This document shows, piece after piece, positions 1 through 9,289 of a DNA stretch of 64,000 bases. A program made the position numbers and the translations under genes. Location: assembly GCA_946885605.1 (NCBI GenBank), contig CAMPGR010000001.1:1-64000 (forward strand), written 5' to 3'. The notes below the pieces were generated by a model. That model searched no databases. It was not told the DNA's origin and was given only the letters and a program-made list of their open reading frames with translations. This DNA is from an uncultured Pseudomonadota bacterium. GTDB taxonomy: Bacteria > Pseudomonadota > Gammaproteobacteria > Burkholderiales > SG8-41. How positions within the stretch are numbered: the stretch's first letter is position 1; the number at the start of each line of letters is the position of its first letter.

Positions 1-242
1 ACCTGCACCCAGTGCCGCCAAAGCAATGCTCACAGCGGGTGCGCCATGCACCGTGACTGTGCGAACCCTGCGCGATGCCGGCACGCGATAGCACGCGCTT
101 GCATGCAAGCGGCAGGAACCAATAAACGAGACAAAACATGCCGATGGCCTCACGCATCGCAATAAAAAGAGGTGGAAGCCATCGTCTGGTATGCATCCTG
201 CTCAGTGCAGCCCGCAAACACTGAAGAGCCGGGGAGACGCCG

Positions 243-757
243 ATGTTCGAATCCGATGAGCGCAGGGAAGCGGCTGCGGGTAAACCCGCCTCCTGCAGTG
301 GTGGCGCCCACACCACCCACGAATCGCACGAAGCCGCTACGCACTGCAACGCATCGGGGATGCCGCTTGCGGAGCGGGCCGTGGAATCCGCGGTCATAAG
401 AGCGCTCTTTCCACGGGATGCCGCGCGCCGCCGCTTTCTAAAGGCTGTCGGGGCGGGAACTGCGATGGCAGCCATCGCGTCGCTCTTTCCGCTTGCGCGC
501 GCGAAGGAGGCGTTCGCGCAGGATGCCGGGAAGATCGAGAAGGCCAGGCTCAAGGTGGGCTTCATACCCATCACCTGCGCGACGCCGATCATTATGGCGC
601 ACCCGATGGGCTACTACGCCAAGCAGGGGCTCGATGTGACGACGCGCCACATGTATGTCGGGATAATTCCCTTCGTCGCAATGCAGATCCTGACCGTAGT
701 CCTGGTGTTTCTCTTCCGCAGATCGCGCTGTGGTTGCCGAGAGTGATCGGCTGGTGA
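243..757 (+). pseudogene. Chimeric remnant: Tat-exported NrtA/CmpA-like receptor N-terminus joined to a TRAP DctM C-terminus
   Basis: The open frame (167 aa, ending at 746) starts at an ATG behind GGGGAG. Residues 58-95 hold a twin-arginine signal (RRRFLKAVGAG, then a hydrophobic run). Next comes KVGFIPITCATPIIMAHP, the start of nitrate/bicarbonate ABC receptor proteins (NrtA/CmpA type). After about residue 135 the sequence changes abruptly to MYVGIIPFVAMQ, which resembles the last membrane helix of the TRAP large permease DctM. A single missing C near 716-718 breaks the frame. Restoring it gives FPQIALWLPRVIGW and a stop at 755-757, a typical DctM tail. A complete receptor would be about 400 aa. 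I infer a deletion that fused two unrelated transporter genes, followed by a frameshift, so the product is probably non-functional. Confidence 0.7.
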
Positions 758-872
758 GGCGCTCTACCGTGTAACCGTTGGCTTCGTGAAAACGGCTGCA
801 AGCCTCGCGCCGGCCCCAGCGCGTCTGCCGCCCGTCGCGGGTAAAATCGGGTTTTCCTCGCGCACACGAAGA

Positions 873-2471
873 ATGATCCATTCCATACGGGGCACGCGTG
901 GCATGGCGGTGGCGCCTCATTCCGTGGCCGCGCAGTCCGCGCTGAATATTCTGCGGGAAGGGGGCAACGCGCTCGAAGCGGCCATTGCAGCGGCAGCGAC
1001 CATTTCGGTCGTCTATCCGCACATGAATGGCTTGGGCGGGGACTCGTTCTGGCTCGTCCATACGCCGGGGCGCAGGCCGCGCGGAATCGAGGCGTGCGGC
1101 GCGGCCGGAGAAAACGTGACGCCCGAGTGGTATGCAGCGCGCGGTATCACGGGCAGCATCCCCTTCCGTGGCGGAGTGGCGGCGAACACCGTAGCGGGAA
1201 CCGTATCCGGCTGGGATATGGCGTTCAGGCTGTCCCGCAAATGGAGCGGTCGGCTTCCGCTGAAGCGGCTGCTCGCCGATGCGATTTACTACGCGGAGCA
1301 CGGTATAGCGGTCACGCGCAGCCAGGCCGTTGCCACCGCAACCAAGCGCGGCGAACTCGAGACGCAGCCGGGTTTTGCGGCGGTGTTTCTCCCGGGGGGG
1401 CGTGTGCCCGCCGAGGGCAGTCTGTTCAAGCAGCCGCGTCTGGCCGAGACGCTGCGCCGGCTTGCACGCGGAGGGCTTGCGGGTTTCTACCGCGGGCGGC
1501 TCGCCAAATCCATGGCGCACGACCTTGCTGCGGCAGGCAGTCCCCTCACGATCGACGATATCGCAGACCACCGGGCGGCGCTCGTCGCACCGCTCGAGTT
1601 GCGCCATTCCGCTGCCACCGTCTACAACATGCCGCCGCCGACTCAGGGCGTGGTCTCGCTCCTCATACTCGGTATGCTCGACGCGTTACGCATCGGCAAG
1701 GCGGGCGCGGCGAGCCCCGAATTCGTGCATCTTTGCGTCGAAGCGACCAAGCGCGCGTTTGCAATCCGCGACCGCCATGTCACGGATCCCGAGTACATGA
1801 CCATCGACGCGCAGAACCTGCTCACGCCGGACCGGCTACACCAGCTCGCCTCGAAACTGGATCCGGCGAGAGCCGCGCCATGGGGCGGCGCCCTGGCGCC
1901 TGCGGATACCGTGTGGATGGGAGTCGTGGATGATGCGGGGCGCGCGGTGAGCGTGATCCAGAGCGTCTATCACGAATTCGGTTCGGGTGTCGTGCTCGAA
2001 GAGAGCGGCGTGATGTGGCAAAACCGCGGTTGCAGCTTTGCGCTCGGCCCCCAGGCGATCAATTTCCTGCGGCCCGGCCGCAAGCCGTTTCACACATTGA
2101 ACACCGCGCTTGCGGTATTCAATGATGGGCGGACGATGATCTACGGCACGATGGGGGGCGACGGCCAGCCTCAAACCCAATCCGCGATTTTCACGCGAAT
2201 TGCGAACTTCGGCCTCAACCCGCAGGCCGCCGTAAGCGCCCCGCGGTGGCTGCTCGGCCGCACCTGGGGACAGACGAGCGATACGCTCAAGGTGGAAGCG
2301 CGCTTTTCCGGAGCGGTGCTCATGGCGCTTGGGAAACTGGGCCACGAGATCGAGGTGTTGCAGGACTACGACGAGCTCATGGGGCATGCTGGCGCAATCA
2401 TACGCCATCCGAACGGCGTGCTCGAAGGCGGCGCCGATCCGCGCAGCGACGGCGCAGTCGCCGCTTACTGA
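873..2471 (+). CDS. ggt: Gamma-glutamyltransferase family protein (Ntn hydrolase)
   Basis: This 532-aa protein belongs to the gamma-glutamyltransferase family, which cleaves or transfers gamma-glutamyl groups after cutting itself into two subunits. Family signals run along the whole length: GMAVAPHSVAAQSA near the start, then NALEAAIAAAAT and GGDSFWLV. The likely self-processing nucleophile is Thr346 in PADTVWMG. The usual GSPGG loop of the small subunit is replaced by MGGDGQPQTQ, as in the many GGT-like proteins of unknown substrate. I prefer the ATG at 873 to the one at 786 because homology begins there. No signal peptide is visible, unlike periplasmic GGTs, so a cytoplasmic role is possible. 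A TAAAAT box lies at 842-847. Confidence 0.85.
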   Translation: MIHSIRGTRGMAVAPHSVAAQSALNILREGGNALEAAIAAAATISVVYPHMNGLGGDSFWLVHTPGRRPRGIEACGAAGENVTPEWYAARGITGSIPFRGGVAANTVAGTVSGWDMAFRLSRKWSGRLPLKRLLADAIYYAEHGIAVTRSQAVATATKRGELETQPGFAAVFLPGGRVPAEGSLFKQPRLAETLRRLARGGLAGFYRGRLAKSMAHDLAAAGSPLTIDDIADHRAALVAPLELRHSAATVYNMPPPTQGVVSLLILGMLDALRIGKAGAASPEFVHLCVEATKRAFAIRDRHVTDPEYMTIDAQNLLTPDRLHQLASKLDPARAAPWGGALAPADTVWMGVVDDAGRAVSVIQSVYHEFGSGVVLEESGVMWQNRGCSFALGPQAINFLRPGRKPFHTLNTALAVFNDGRTMIYGTMGGDGQPQTQSAIFTRIANFGLNPQAAVSAPRWLLGRTWGQTSDTLKVEARFSGAVLMALGKLGHEIEVLQDYDELMGHAGAIIRHPNGVLEGGADPRSDGAVAAY

Positions 2472-2490
2472 GGCGCGGGCCCCGAAAAGC

Positions 2491-2516
2491 AAAAAAGCGG
2501 CCGCAGCCGCTTTTTT
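2491..2516. terminator. Bidirectional intrinsic terminator between ggt and rpmE
   Basis: A GC stem (GCGGC/GCCGC) is flanked by six A on the left and six T on the right, so each strand reads as a hairpin followed by U residues. It lies between the convergent ggt and rpmE stops and would serve both. Confidence 0.85.
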
Positions 2517-2533
2517 CCGGTAGCAGCCTGCTT

Positions 2534-2758
2534 TCAGGCTGCAGCCTTGGGTGGGCTCTTGCGCCCATATTTCTGACGGAACTTCTCGACGCGGCCCGCG
2601 GTATCCACGATCTTCTGCTTGCCGGTATAGAACGGGTGGCAGGCCGAGCAGACTTCCACGTGAAGATCGCGGTTCAGGGTGGATCGGGTCGTCCACGAGT
2701 TGCCGCAACTGCAGGTGATGGTGATCTCGCTGTATTCGGGATGAATTTTGAGCTTCAT
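2534..2758 (-). CDS. rpmE: 50S ribosomal protein L31 (zinc-binding type)
   Basis: This 74-aa protein is ribosomal protein L31 of the large subunit. It begins [20 protein letters not shown] and carries the zinc cysteines of the C+ form (CSCG and [12 protein letters not shown]). Length and motif order are normal, with an Ala-rich C-terminal tail. It follows rho and two lipoprotein genes on the same strand. The order trxA-rho-(insert)-rpmE is common in betaproteobacteria. Its 3' end faces a strong bidirectional terminator. Confidence 0.97.
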   Translation of the reverse strand: MKLKIHPEYSEITITCSCGNSWTTRSTLNRDLHVEVCSACHPFYTGKQKIVDTAGRVEKFRQKYGRKSPPKAAA

Positions 2759-2827
2759 TGCGCGTTCCTGGCGCCACCGCCCGATAGCGGGGCTTTTTGG
2801 AAAGCCGTGAATTATCGGCGATTTGAG

Positions 2828-3295
2828 TTAGCGTAGCAAGGGCCGCTGGCCCGGCGCCCAGTTCTCGAGCAGCGTGCAGCAGTTCCGAACCGCCTCCCGG
2901 CCTTTTTCCGGATCGACGAGCGCAAAACGGGAGTTGCCGCCGGACACGCGCAGTGAGACGAAATAGACCTCGCCGGGGCGCACTTCGAGCTCGATGCTGC
3001 CCGCATCGGGTCCGATACCGTGCAACCGATGTTTTCCGGGGGGTGCGTCGATTCTGAAGTACGTGCCGGGAAGCGTCGAGCCGATCAGGCGCCCATCCAT
3101 GTAGAGGACGGATTCCTCATCGAGCTCGGTGTCCGGCCGAAAGACGTAGATGGCGGCGGTGGCTGGGTGAGTCCTGAATTCTTTGGCCTCGGCATCGCGC
3201 TCCAGAGAGGCCTGCGGCGTCGAAGCGCACGCCGCAATCATTAGGGCGAGCAGCAACGCGAGGGCGCGCCCCTCAGCGCGCGCCGACGAGTTCAT
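2828..3295 (-). CDS. DUF2846-type lipoprotein (downstream copy)
   Basis: This 155-aa protein has a lipoprotein signal (hydrophobic stretch ending LMIAACAS, with Cys as the lipid anchor). The following beta-rich domain contains IYVFRP, a VLYMDGR segment, GTYFRIDAPPGKHRL and GEVYFVSLRV, a pattern matching DUF2846-type lipoproteins of unknown function. The ATG at 3295 is chosen over one eight codons upstream because the signal peptide begins there. It overlaps its paralogue upstream by 23 bases, so the two are probably co-translated and arose by tandem duplication. Its position behind rho has no obvious functional meaning. Confidence 0.75.
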   Translation of the reverse strand: MNSSARAEGRALALLLALMIAACASTPQASLERDAEAKEFRTHPATAAIYVFRPDTELDEESVLYMDGRLIGSTLPGTYFRIDAPPGKHRLHGIGPDAGSIELEVRPGEVYFVSLRVSGGNSRFALVDPEKGREAVRNCCTLLENWAPGQRPLLR

Positions 3296-3719
3296 GGCGC
3301 AGTACCGCCTGCCGCCCATAGATGGGATCGACTACACGAAAATGCGAGCGTGCCGGCCCGATAAAAGGCTTGATCACCGTCTGTTGCACGAAGAGGATCT
3401 CCCCGGGACCGACTTCGATATCGATCCAGCCGGCGTCACCCGCAAAACCGGCGATGCGGTGCCGCCCGGGCTCGAGTTCCAGGCGGAGGTACGTGCCGGG
3501 ATACGTGGTCCCCTTCATCATGCCGTCCACCATGACGGTTGCCCCGTCGTCGATGAAGTCGGGGTGCTCGCGGAAAAGGTACACCACGCCCTTGTCGGGC
3601 ACCGGCTCGAAACGTTTCGCCTGCAAGTCGGCCGGGCTGGGCGGCAACGGCGCGCACGAGGCAACGAGCGCCAGCACGACGGCCAGCGCATACGCATGGA
3701 ACAGATTTCGGAGTCTCGT
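3273..3719 (-). CDS. DUF2846-type lipoprotein (upstream copy), possible ACG start
   Basis: The mature part starts at the lipid-anchor Cys in LALVASCAPLPP. It continues with VVYLFREHPDF, VMVDGMMKGTTYPGTYLRLE and GEILFVQQTV, the same fold as the neighbouring lipoprotein. The first standard start (GTG at 3677) leaves only six residues of signal peptide before the Cys. Reading the same frame upstream adds RLRNLFHAYALAV, a good signal peptide, and reaches an ACG at 3717-3719. This ACG sits six bases behind a perfect AGGGAGG (3726-3732). No ATG, GTG or TTG exists in that stretch. I infer an unusual ACG start, or an ATG lost to mutation. Confidence 0.6.
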   Translation of the reverse strand, partial: TRLRNLFHAYALAVVLALVASCAPLPPSPADLQAKRFEPVPDKGVVYLFREHPDFIDDGATVMVDGMMKGTTYPGTYLRLELEPGRHRIAGFAGDAGWIDIEVGPGEILFVQQTVIKPFIGPARSHFRVVDPIYGRQAVLRHELVGAR

Positions 3720-3741
3720 GGAGAGCCTCCCTGGAAGGGGA

Positions 3742-5001
<1,260 letters not shown>

Positions 5002-5062
5002 ATACGGAGAGCGCTACGTCACGGTGAAAGGAGGGAAGGAGACCGGGGGGACTGCACCCGCA

Positions 5063-5101
5063 CCTGAACCGCCTCTTCTAAAGGGGGCGGCCTTCCTCAG
5101 G
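5063..5101 (-). promoter_or_regulatory. Hairpin in the trxA-rho intergenic leader
   Basis: Read on the minus strand, CCTGA pairs with TCAGG and inside it CCGCC pairs with GGCGG, giving a two-part stem about 60 bases upstream of the rho ATG. There is no U-tract, so it is not a plain terminator. It may mark an mRNA processing or attenuation structure between trxA and rho. The role is inferred only from position. Confidence 0.3.
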
Positions 5102-5124
5102 CGCCGGGAAAAAGCGTATCGGGT

Positions 5125-5451
5125 TTAGATATGGCTGTCAATAAAAGCGGTCAACTGCGATTTCGAAAGCGCTCCTACCTTGGTGGCTTCAACCGAGCCG
5201 TTCTTGAAGAGCATGAGCGTCGGTATGCCCCGGATGCCGTACTTGGGCGGCGTGGACTGATTCTCGTCGATATTCAGCTTCGCGACCTTGAGCCTCCCGG
5301 AATACTCCTTCGCGACCTCGTCGAGTATCGGCGCGATCATTTTGCACGGACCGCACCACTCCGCCCAGTAATCGACGAGCACTGGAGTGGGCGAGTGCAG
5401 CACTTCCGGCTCGAACGTATCGTCGGTGACGTAATGGATATGCTCGCTCAT
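5125..5451 (-). CDS. trxA: Thioredoxin 1
   Basis: This 108-aa cytoplasmic thioredoxin reduces protein disulfides using electrons from thioredoxin reductase. The active site WAEWCGPCK is intact, the cis-Pro loop is [11 protein letters not shown], and the length is standard. It is the first gene of the reverse trxA-rho-rpmE stretch, which is the normal neighbourhood. It is divergent from fdxA across about 195 bases, which should hold both promoters. Confidence 0.97.
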   Translation of the reverse strand: MSEHIHYVTDDTFEPEVLHSPTPVLVDYWAEWCGPCKMIAPILDEVAKEYSGRLKVAKLNIDENQSTPPKYGIRGIPTLMLFKNGSVEATKVGALSKSQLTAFIDSHI

Positions 5452-5647
5452 GGACAGGGCCTTGGAAAAGATATGGAAGGAAACGCCACGGGAAGGAGTG
5501 GCAACAGGAAACCGTTGCTTATGCTAACCAAATTTAAGGACCTTGGGAAGCAAACCGGGCCGGCAGCCGTGGAAGCGGGCCCTCACCATTTGTTAAAATA
5601 TGAGCTTTTCCCCCTTTTTCAAGGGCAAATTTTTTCGAAGGAATACT

Positions 5648-5971
5648 ATGACTTACGTTGTCACCGAGAGCTGCATCAAATGCAAGTATACCGACTGCGT
5701 TGATGTGTGCCCGGTCGATTGCTTCCGCGAGGGTCCCAACATGCTGGTCATCGACCCCGATGAATGCATAGATTGCACCCTGTGCGTAGCGGAATGCCCG
5801 GTGGACGCCATTTTTGCGGAGGACGACGTGCCGGACAGCCAGCGCCACTGGACGAGCATCAACGCGGAGCTTGCGAAAGTGTGGAAGCCGATCATTGAAA
5901 AGAAGCCGGCGCCCGCGGACGCGGACGAGTGGGCTAAGGTCAAGGAAAAAGAGCACTTGCTGGAGAAGTAG
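5648..5971 (+). CDS. fdxA: Seven-iron ferredoxin
   Basis: This 107-aa ferredoxin carries one [3Fe-4S] and one [4Fe-4S] cluster. Cluster cysteines are seen in [18 protein letters not shown] and [13 protein letters not shown], and the long C-terminal tail (ending KEKEHLLEK) is typical of the FdxA family. The ATG at 5648 follows AAGGAA and starts the conserved MTYVVTE. A TAAAAT box at 5595-5600 could be the -10 element. The protein serves as a low-potential electron carrier, and its partner is not evident from neighbours. Confidence 0.96.
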   Translation: MTYVVTESCIKCKYTDCVDVCPVDCFREGPNMLVIDPDECIDCTLCVAECPVDAIFAEDDVPDSQRHWTSINAELAKVWKPIIEKKPAPADADEWAKVKEKEHLLEK

Positions 5972-6034
5972 CGGCCCGCCGGTCGAGCTCGGGCGGTGGG
6001 AGTCGAAGCGGGAGCTGCCCGCTTTCCGTTCCGC

Positions 6035-6946
6035 TTATTTGTTGACCGCGGAGGGCGTCGCAGCCAGCGCAGCGAGGACCTCCGGATTGTTCTTCCTTTG
6101 GGCGAGGGCGGCAGGGCTCAGTCCCTTCGCCGACTTGACGTTCGGGTCCGCGCCCGCCGTCATGAGCGCCTTCACCACCTTCGCGTGGCCATCCGACACC
6201 GCGCTGTGCAGGGCCGTGAGGCCCTCGTTATCGGCTTCGTTCGGCCGGGCTCCCTTGGAGAGCAGGTAAGCGACGATGCGATCATGCCCCCACATGGTGG
6301 CCTGCATGATCGGCGTCAATCCCATGTTGCTCTTTGCGTTCACGTCGGCGCCGCGCTCGACCAACAGCTTGGTCATCTCGGGATAGCCCTTGAAGGCCGC
6401 CCAGTGCAGCGGCGTGAAGCCCTGCAGGTCCCGCACATTGATGTCGGCCTTGGCATCGATCAGGACGGCGGCGACCGAGGTCCGGTTGAGCGAGGCGGCC
6501 TTGAGCAGCGGCGTGAACCCGCTGCCATCCTTTTCGTTGGCCTTCACCCCCGTCTTGAGAAAAATCTTTACCGCGCGTTCGTTCCCGACCTCGATCGCAC
6601 GCTCGAACCCCTTCAGATTGAACTCGATCTGCTCCGCCTGCAGCGACCGTCGCGCGAGATCGCTCGCCCAGGGATCCTCGTCCTCATTGCGCTTGGCGTT
6701 CTGCAGCTCGAGAATCCGACCGTGGATCCGCGACAGCGTGAGGATGTCGTTCAAGACGTCCGGCGGGAAACCCTGCCGCCCGCCGCGCTTGTCGACCATC
6801 AGGTCGGCGAAGTAGTCCTCGAGCTCGTCGAGACCCCATAAGTCCATGATGCGATTGAAGATTCTCGCGTACTTCGCCTCCAAGGCGGCAGGATAGAACT
6901 GCTCCTTGCCTTCGAAATACCGGGCAATCTTCTCGTGCATGAGCAT
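6035..6946 (-). CDS. Ankyrin-repeat protein
   Basis: This roughly 303-aa protein has an alpha-helical N-terminal region (about residues 1-135, including FYPAALEAKYARIFNRIM and KRGGRQGFPPDV), followed by about five ankyrin repeats. Clear repeat cores are GFTPLLKAASLN, GFTPLHWAAFKGYPEMTKLL, GLTPIMQATMWGHDRIV and GLTALHSAVSDGHAKVVKAL. No signal peptide or membrane segment is seen, so it is probably a cytoplasmic protein-protein interaction module. The start is ambiguous between ATGs at 6946 and 6940; a GAGG lies just upstream. It is convergent with fdxA. The biological role is unknown. Confidence 0.85.
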   Translation of the reverse strand: MLMHEKIARYFEGKEQFYPAALEAKYARIFNRIMDLWGLDELEDYFADLMVDKRGGRQGFPPDVLNDILTLSRIHGRILELQNAKRNEDEDPWASDLARRSLQAEQIEFNLKGFERAIEVGNERAVKIFLKTGVKANEKDGSGFTPLLKAASLNRTSVAAVLIDAKADINVRDLQGFTPLHWAAFKGYPEMTKLLVERGADVNAKSNMGLTPIMQATMWGHDRIVAYLLSKGARPNEADNEGLTALHSAVSDGHAKVVKALMTAGADPNVKSAKGLSPAALAQRKNNPEVLAALAATPSAVNK

Positions 6947-7058
6947 CGGGACCTCTATTATTGGAAGGTTCTTATAAGCGAGTTGTCGCTGCGTGCCGGA
7001 GATTGTAACGGTTTGGCAGGATCGCGTGCTGATAAAAAATACACACCCCCTAAACGCA

Positions 7059-7091
7059 GAAACCCGACATGCGGCCGGCATGCCGGGTTTC
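7059..7091 (-). terminator. Hairpin downstream of the TauD-type dioxygenase
   Basis: GAAACCCG pairs with CGGGTTTC and inside it CATGC pairs with GCATG, with one mismatch, making a 13-bp stem 21 bases past the dioxygenase stop. The following minus-strand sequence is only weakly T-rich, so termination is likely but not certain. Confidence 0.55.
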
Positions 7092-7111
7092 GGAGGGGGA
7101 CCCAGCCACGC

Positions 7112-8083
7112 TCACGATGCGGCGATCGGCACCTCGCCTTTGATCGTCGTCCGGTGCAATATGCGCGGCTGGTTCGCATCCACTTCGCTGCGGTAGTGCA
7201 TGCAACAGCGGTTGTCCCACAGCACGATATCGCCGACGCGCCAATGATGCGTCCACGCGTACTTCGGCTGAGATGCATGCGCCCACAGCCGGTCGAGCAG
7301 CGCCTCGCTTTCTGCGTTCTCCATGCCAAGGATATAGTTTGACGGCCAGACGCGCCGGCGGCCGAGGTAAAGCGCCCGCTTCCTGGTGATCGGATGCATG
7401 CGGACGAGCGGGTGAGTCGGGCCTTCCACTTCCTCCGGTTTCGTGGGCAGCCGGACGCCGGGACGGAGCACGCCCGCGCTGTTGCGGCTGGAATCGTGCA
7501 CCTGCGATTTGCCATCGATTGCACGTTTGAGGTCCTCGGGCAGCTCGTCGTAGGCTCGATACTGATTGTTGAACGACGTGTCCCCTCCACCGTCGACCGG
7601 GATGACCAGCGCGTAGAGCATGCTTCCCGCCGGCGGCACGGGGACGTACGAATTGTCGGTGTGCCAGACGACTTCGTAGCTGCCGAGGCTGCCGTTGTCC
7701 TTGACGGGATTGCCGTTCTGGTCGAGGTTCGAAATGATGCTGACGCTCGGGTGCTCCGAGAGCATGAACCGATTGTCGACCTTCTTTCCGGCATTGAGGT
7801 GGTATTTGCGCGACGCTGCGTCGTGCGGTGGCCCGAAAATGCCAGCGGCCGCCATGAGCTGATGGTCGTCGATATCCTGGTCGCGGAAGAGCAGAACGAG
7901 ATGCTCGGCCCACGCCTTGCGCAGCGCTTCCTTCACATCGTCCGGCACCGGGAGCGAGAAGTCCACGCCCCGGATCTCCGCCCCCAGTGCCGCACCGGTC
8001 GGAACGACGCGAAAAGACGCGAGGGTGTTTGCCGTCCCGCCTTGCGCGCGGACCGCCGTTTCACTTCGACCGGTGGCTTGCAT
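7112..8083 (-). CDS. TauD/TfdA-family Fe(II)/2-oxoglutarate dioxygenase
   Basis: This 323-aa enzyme belongs to the TauD/TfdA family, which hydroxylates small substrates using 2-oxoglutarate and oxygen. The iron triad is visible as HTD in VVWHTDNSY and the distal His in DNRCCMHYR. A 2-oxoglutarate-binding Arg follows in ILHRTTI. The N-terminus has the usual ALGAEIRGVDFS. Start chosen at the ATG beginning MQATGRSE; upstream codons look non-coding. The substrate cannot be told: taurine-like, aryloxyalkanoate or other acids are all possible. The broken phosphosulfolactate synthase-like gene just upstream hints at sulfonate chemistry, but this is weak. Confidence 0.88.
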   Translation of the reverse strand: MQATGRSETAVRAQGGTANTLASFRVVPTGAALGAEIRGVDFSLPVPDDVKEALRKAWAEHLVLLFRDQDIDDHQLMAAAGIFGPPHDAASRKYHLNAGKKVDNRFMLSEHPSVSIISNLDQNGNPVKDNGSLGSYEVVWHTDNSYVPVPPAGSMLYALVIPVDGGGDTSFNNQYRAYDELPEDLKRAIDGKSQVHDSSRNSAGVLRPGVRLPTKPEEVEGPTHPLVRMHPITRKRALYLGRRRVWPSNYILGMENAESEALLDRLWAHASQPKYAWTHHWRVGDIVLWDNRCCMHYRSEVDANQPRILHRTTIKGEVPIAAS

Positions 8084-8188
8084 GATATTGATGCTCCTGC
8101 TCGAGAAGGGTTGAGGGATTCTGTGCCGCTCGCGCAACATGCGTCAAGCCGCATGCGGCATGTCAGAACGTGGACTGCGCGACAAGCT

Positions 8189-9008
8189 TCATTTCACGGG
8201 AGGAACGGACGGGAGCGTCTTTCCCCGGTATGCGTGGAAGTACTCGTAGTCGGTCGCCCGGTGCAATCCGTGGCGCATGCCTTCGATGATGTAAGGTCCT
8301 CGGCATCGACGTTCTCGAGATTCACATCGGGCCCGAATTCCCGGATGAGCCACTTTGCGATCTCGAAGCGGTCGGCGCCCGGCCCGCACTCGATGATAAG
8401 ACGCTCGGGCGCCACGCCGCGCATCAACCGGTGCAGCGCGTCCGTGCCGCTGCGGATCGCGAGTGCGACATCGCTTTTTTCCACCACGACGAGGTAGGCG
8501 CCGGCGTCGAAATCGCGATCTGCCATCTCGATCGCCTCCTCGGCGTCGAGGGGTCGATCCGAAAATTTCTTCCCGAGCTCGGTGAAGACGACCAAGCCGA
8601 CGGCGAGCGCGTGCTTGATCGCGTTCACCCGGTCGCGCGGACCGAGATCGATCGAGTCCTCGCTCACTTCGACGCCGCCAAAATCGAGCGCGGCAGTGCG
8701 TTCCATGTACTGCGGGATCTTTCCCTGCACCGCGGCCACTTCGAAAGGTATGCCGCCCGGGAGCGGCGTATGCCGGCCTCCGCATAAAGCGTGTTCTTGC
8801 TGCGCACGAGCTCAGCGGGATAGCGCCACATCACGCCGACGTGATCGGGAATCTTGATGTGGTCGATCACCTCGGATACGGTCTCGATGATGTCCTTCGA
8901 CTGGGCGAGCGACTTTGCCTTGTCGCTCACCACCGTGAGGCCGCGCTTGCGCGGCTTCGCTGTACGCGGCGGCCGCGCAAGAAATTCGTAGGCGGGCGTG
9001 GCGCTCAT
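8189..9008 (-). pseudogene. Phosphosulfolactate synthase-like (ComA family) gene with two frameshifts
   Basis: Three consecutive minus-strand frames each carry part of one protein. Frame one (from the ATG at 9008, behind GGAGG) gives RGLTVVSDKAKSL and VGVMWRYPAELVRSKNTLYAEAGI. After about 8765 frame two gives PGGIPFEVAAVQGKIPQY, then DRVNAIKHALAVGLVVFTELGKK and VNLENVDAED. After about 8300 frame three gives YIIEGMRHGLHRATDYEYFHAYRG. This order matches the ComA (beta/alpha)8 family, which makes phosphosulfolactate from PEP and sulfite. Both shifts correspond to one missing base. The gene is either decayed or affected by two indel errors; the intact reading would be about 273 aa. Confidence 0.75.
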
Positions 9009-9090
9009 TGTATGCATCCTCCATGCGTTGTCAGGGGTTGGGCCGGCTCTATGATAGCGGCAACGTTGAACGCCTGCTGCAGGGCAGCCG

Positions 9091-9280
9091 ATGGACACCG
9101 GATTGAAGGGCAGGACCGTACTCATCACCGGCGCAAGCCGCAACATCGGCCGCTCGGCGGCGCTCGCTTTCACGCGCGAAGGCGCGAATCTCGCGCTCTG
9201 CGCGCACAGCAAGGTGGACGCACGCAGGCTACATCGCCGGGCAGTGCTATCTCGCGAACGGAGGGATGTACTTTCTGTGA
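9091..9280 (+). pseudogene. Short-chain dehydrogenase stump (internal deletion)
   Basis: The ATG at 9091 opens an SDR N-terminus with the NAD(P) motif TGASRNIGRSAALAF and continues through NLALCAHSK. After about 9215 the frame shifts directly to an SDR C-terminus, AGYIAGQCYLANGGMYFL, with a stop at 9278-9280. Roughly 190 residues carrying the catalytic Ser-Tyr-Lys are missing. The remnant is wedged between the ComA-like pseudogene and glgP. A related but full-length SDR (same TGASRNIGR start) lies at 23789-24562. Confidence 0.75.
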
Positions 9281-9289
9281 CCCTTGCGA

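Noticed and set aside
1..242. Possible partial gene on the minus strand at the left edge (reads VRTVTVHGAPAVSIALAALGAG from base 66 downwards)
   Set aside because: Only about 22 residues are visible, with no ribosome site and no recognised family, so a gene call is not supportable.
438..1607. Long minus-strand open frame opposite the receptor remnant and ggt
   Set aside because: Arg/His-rich composition typical of an antisense frame in GC-rich coding DNA; the plus-strand protein is clearly GGT.
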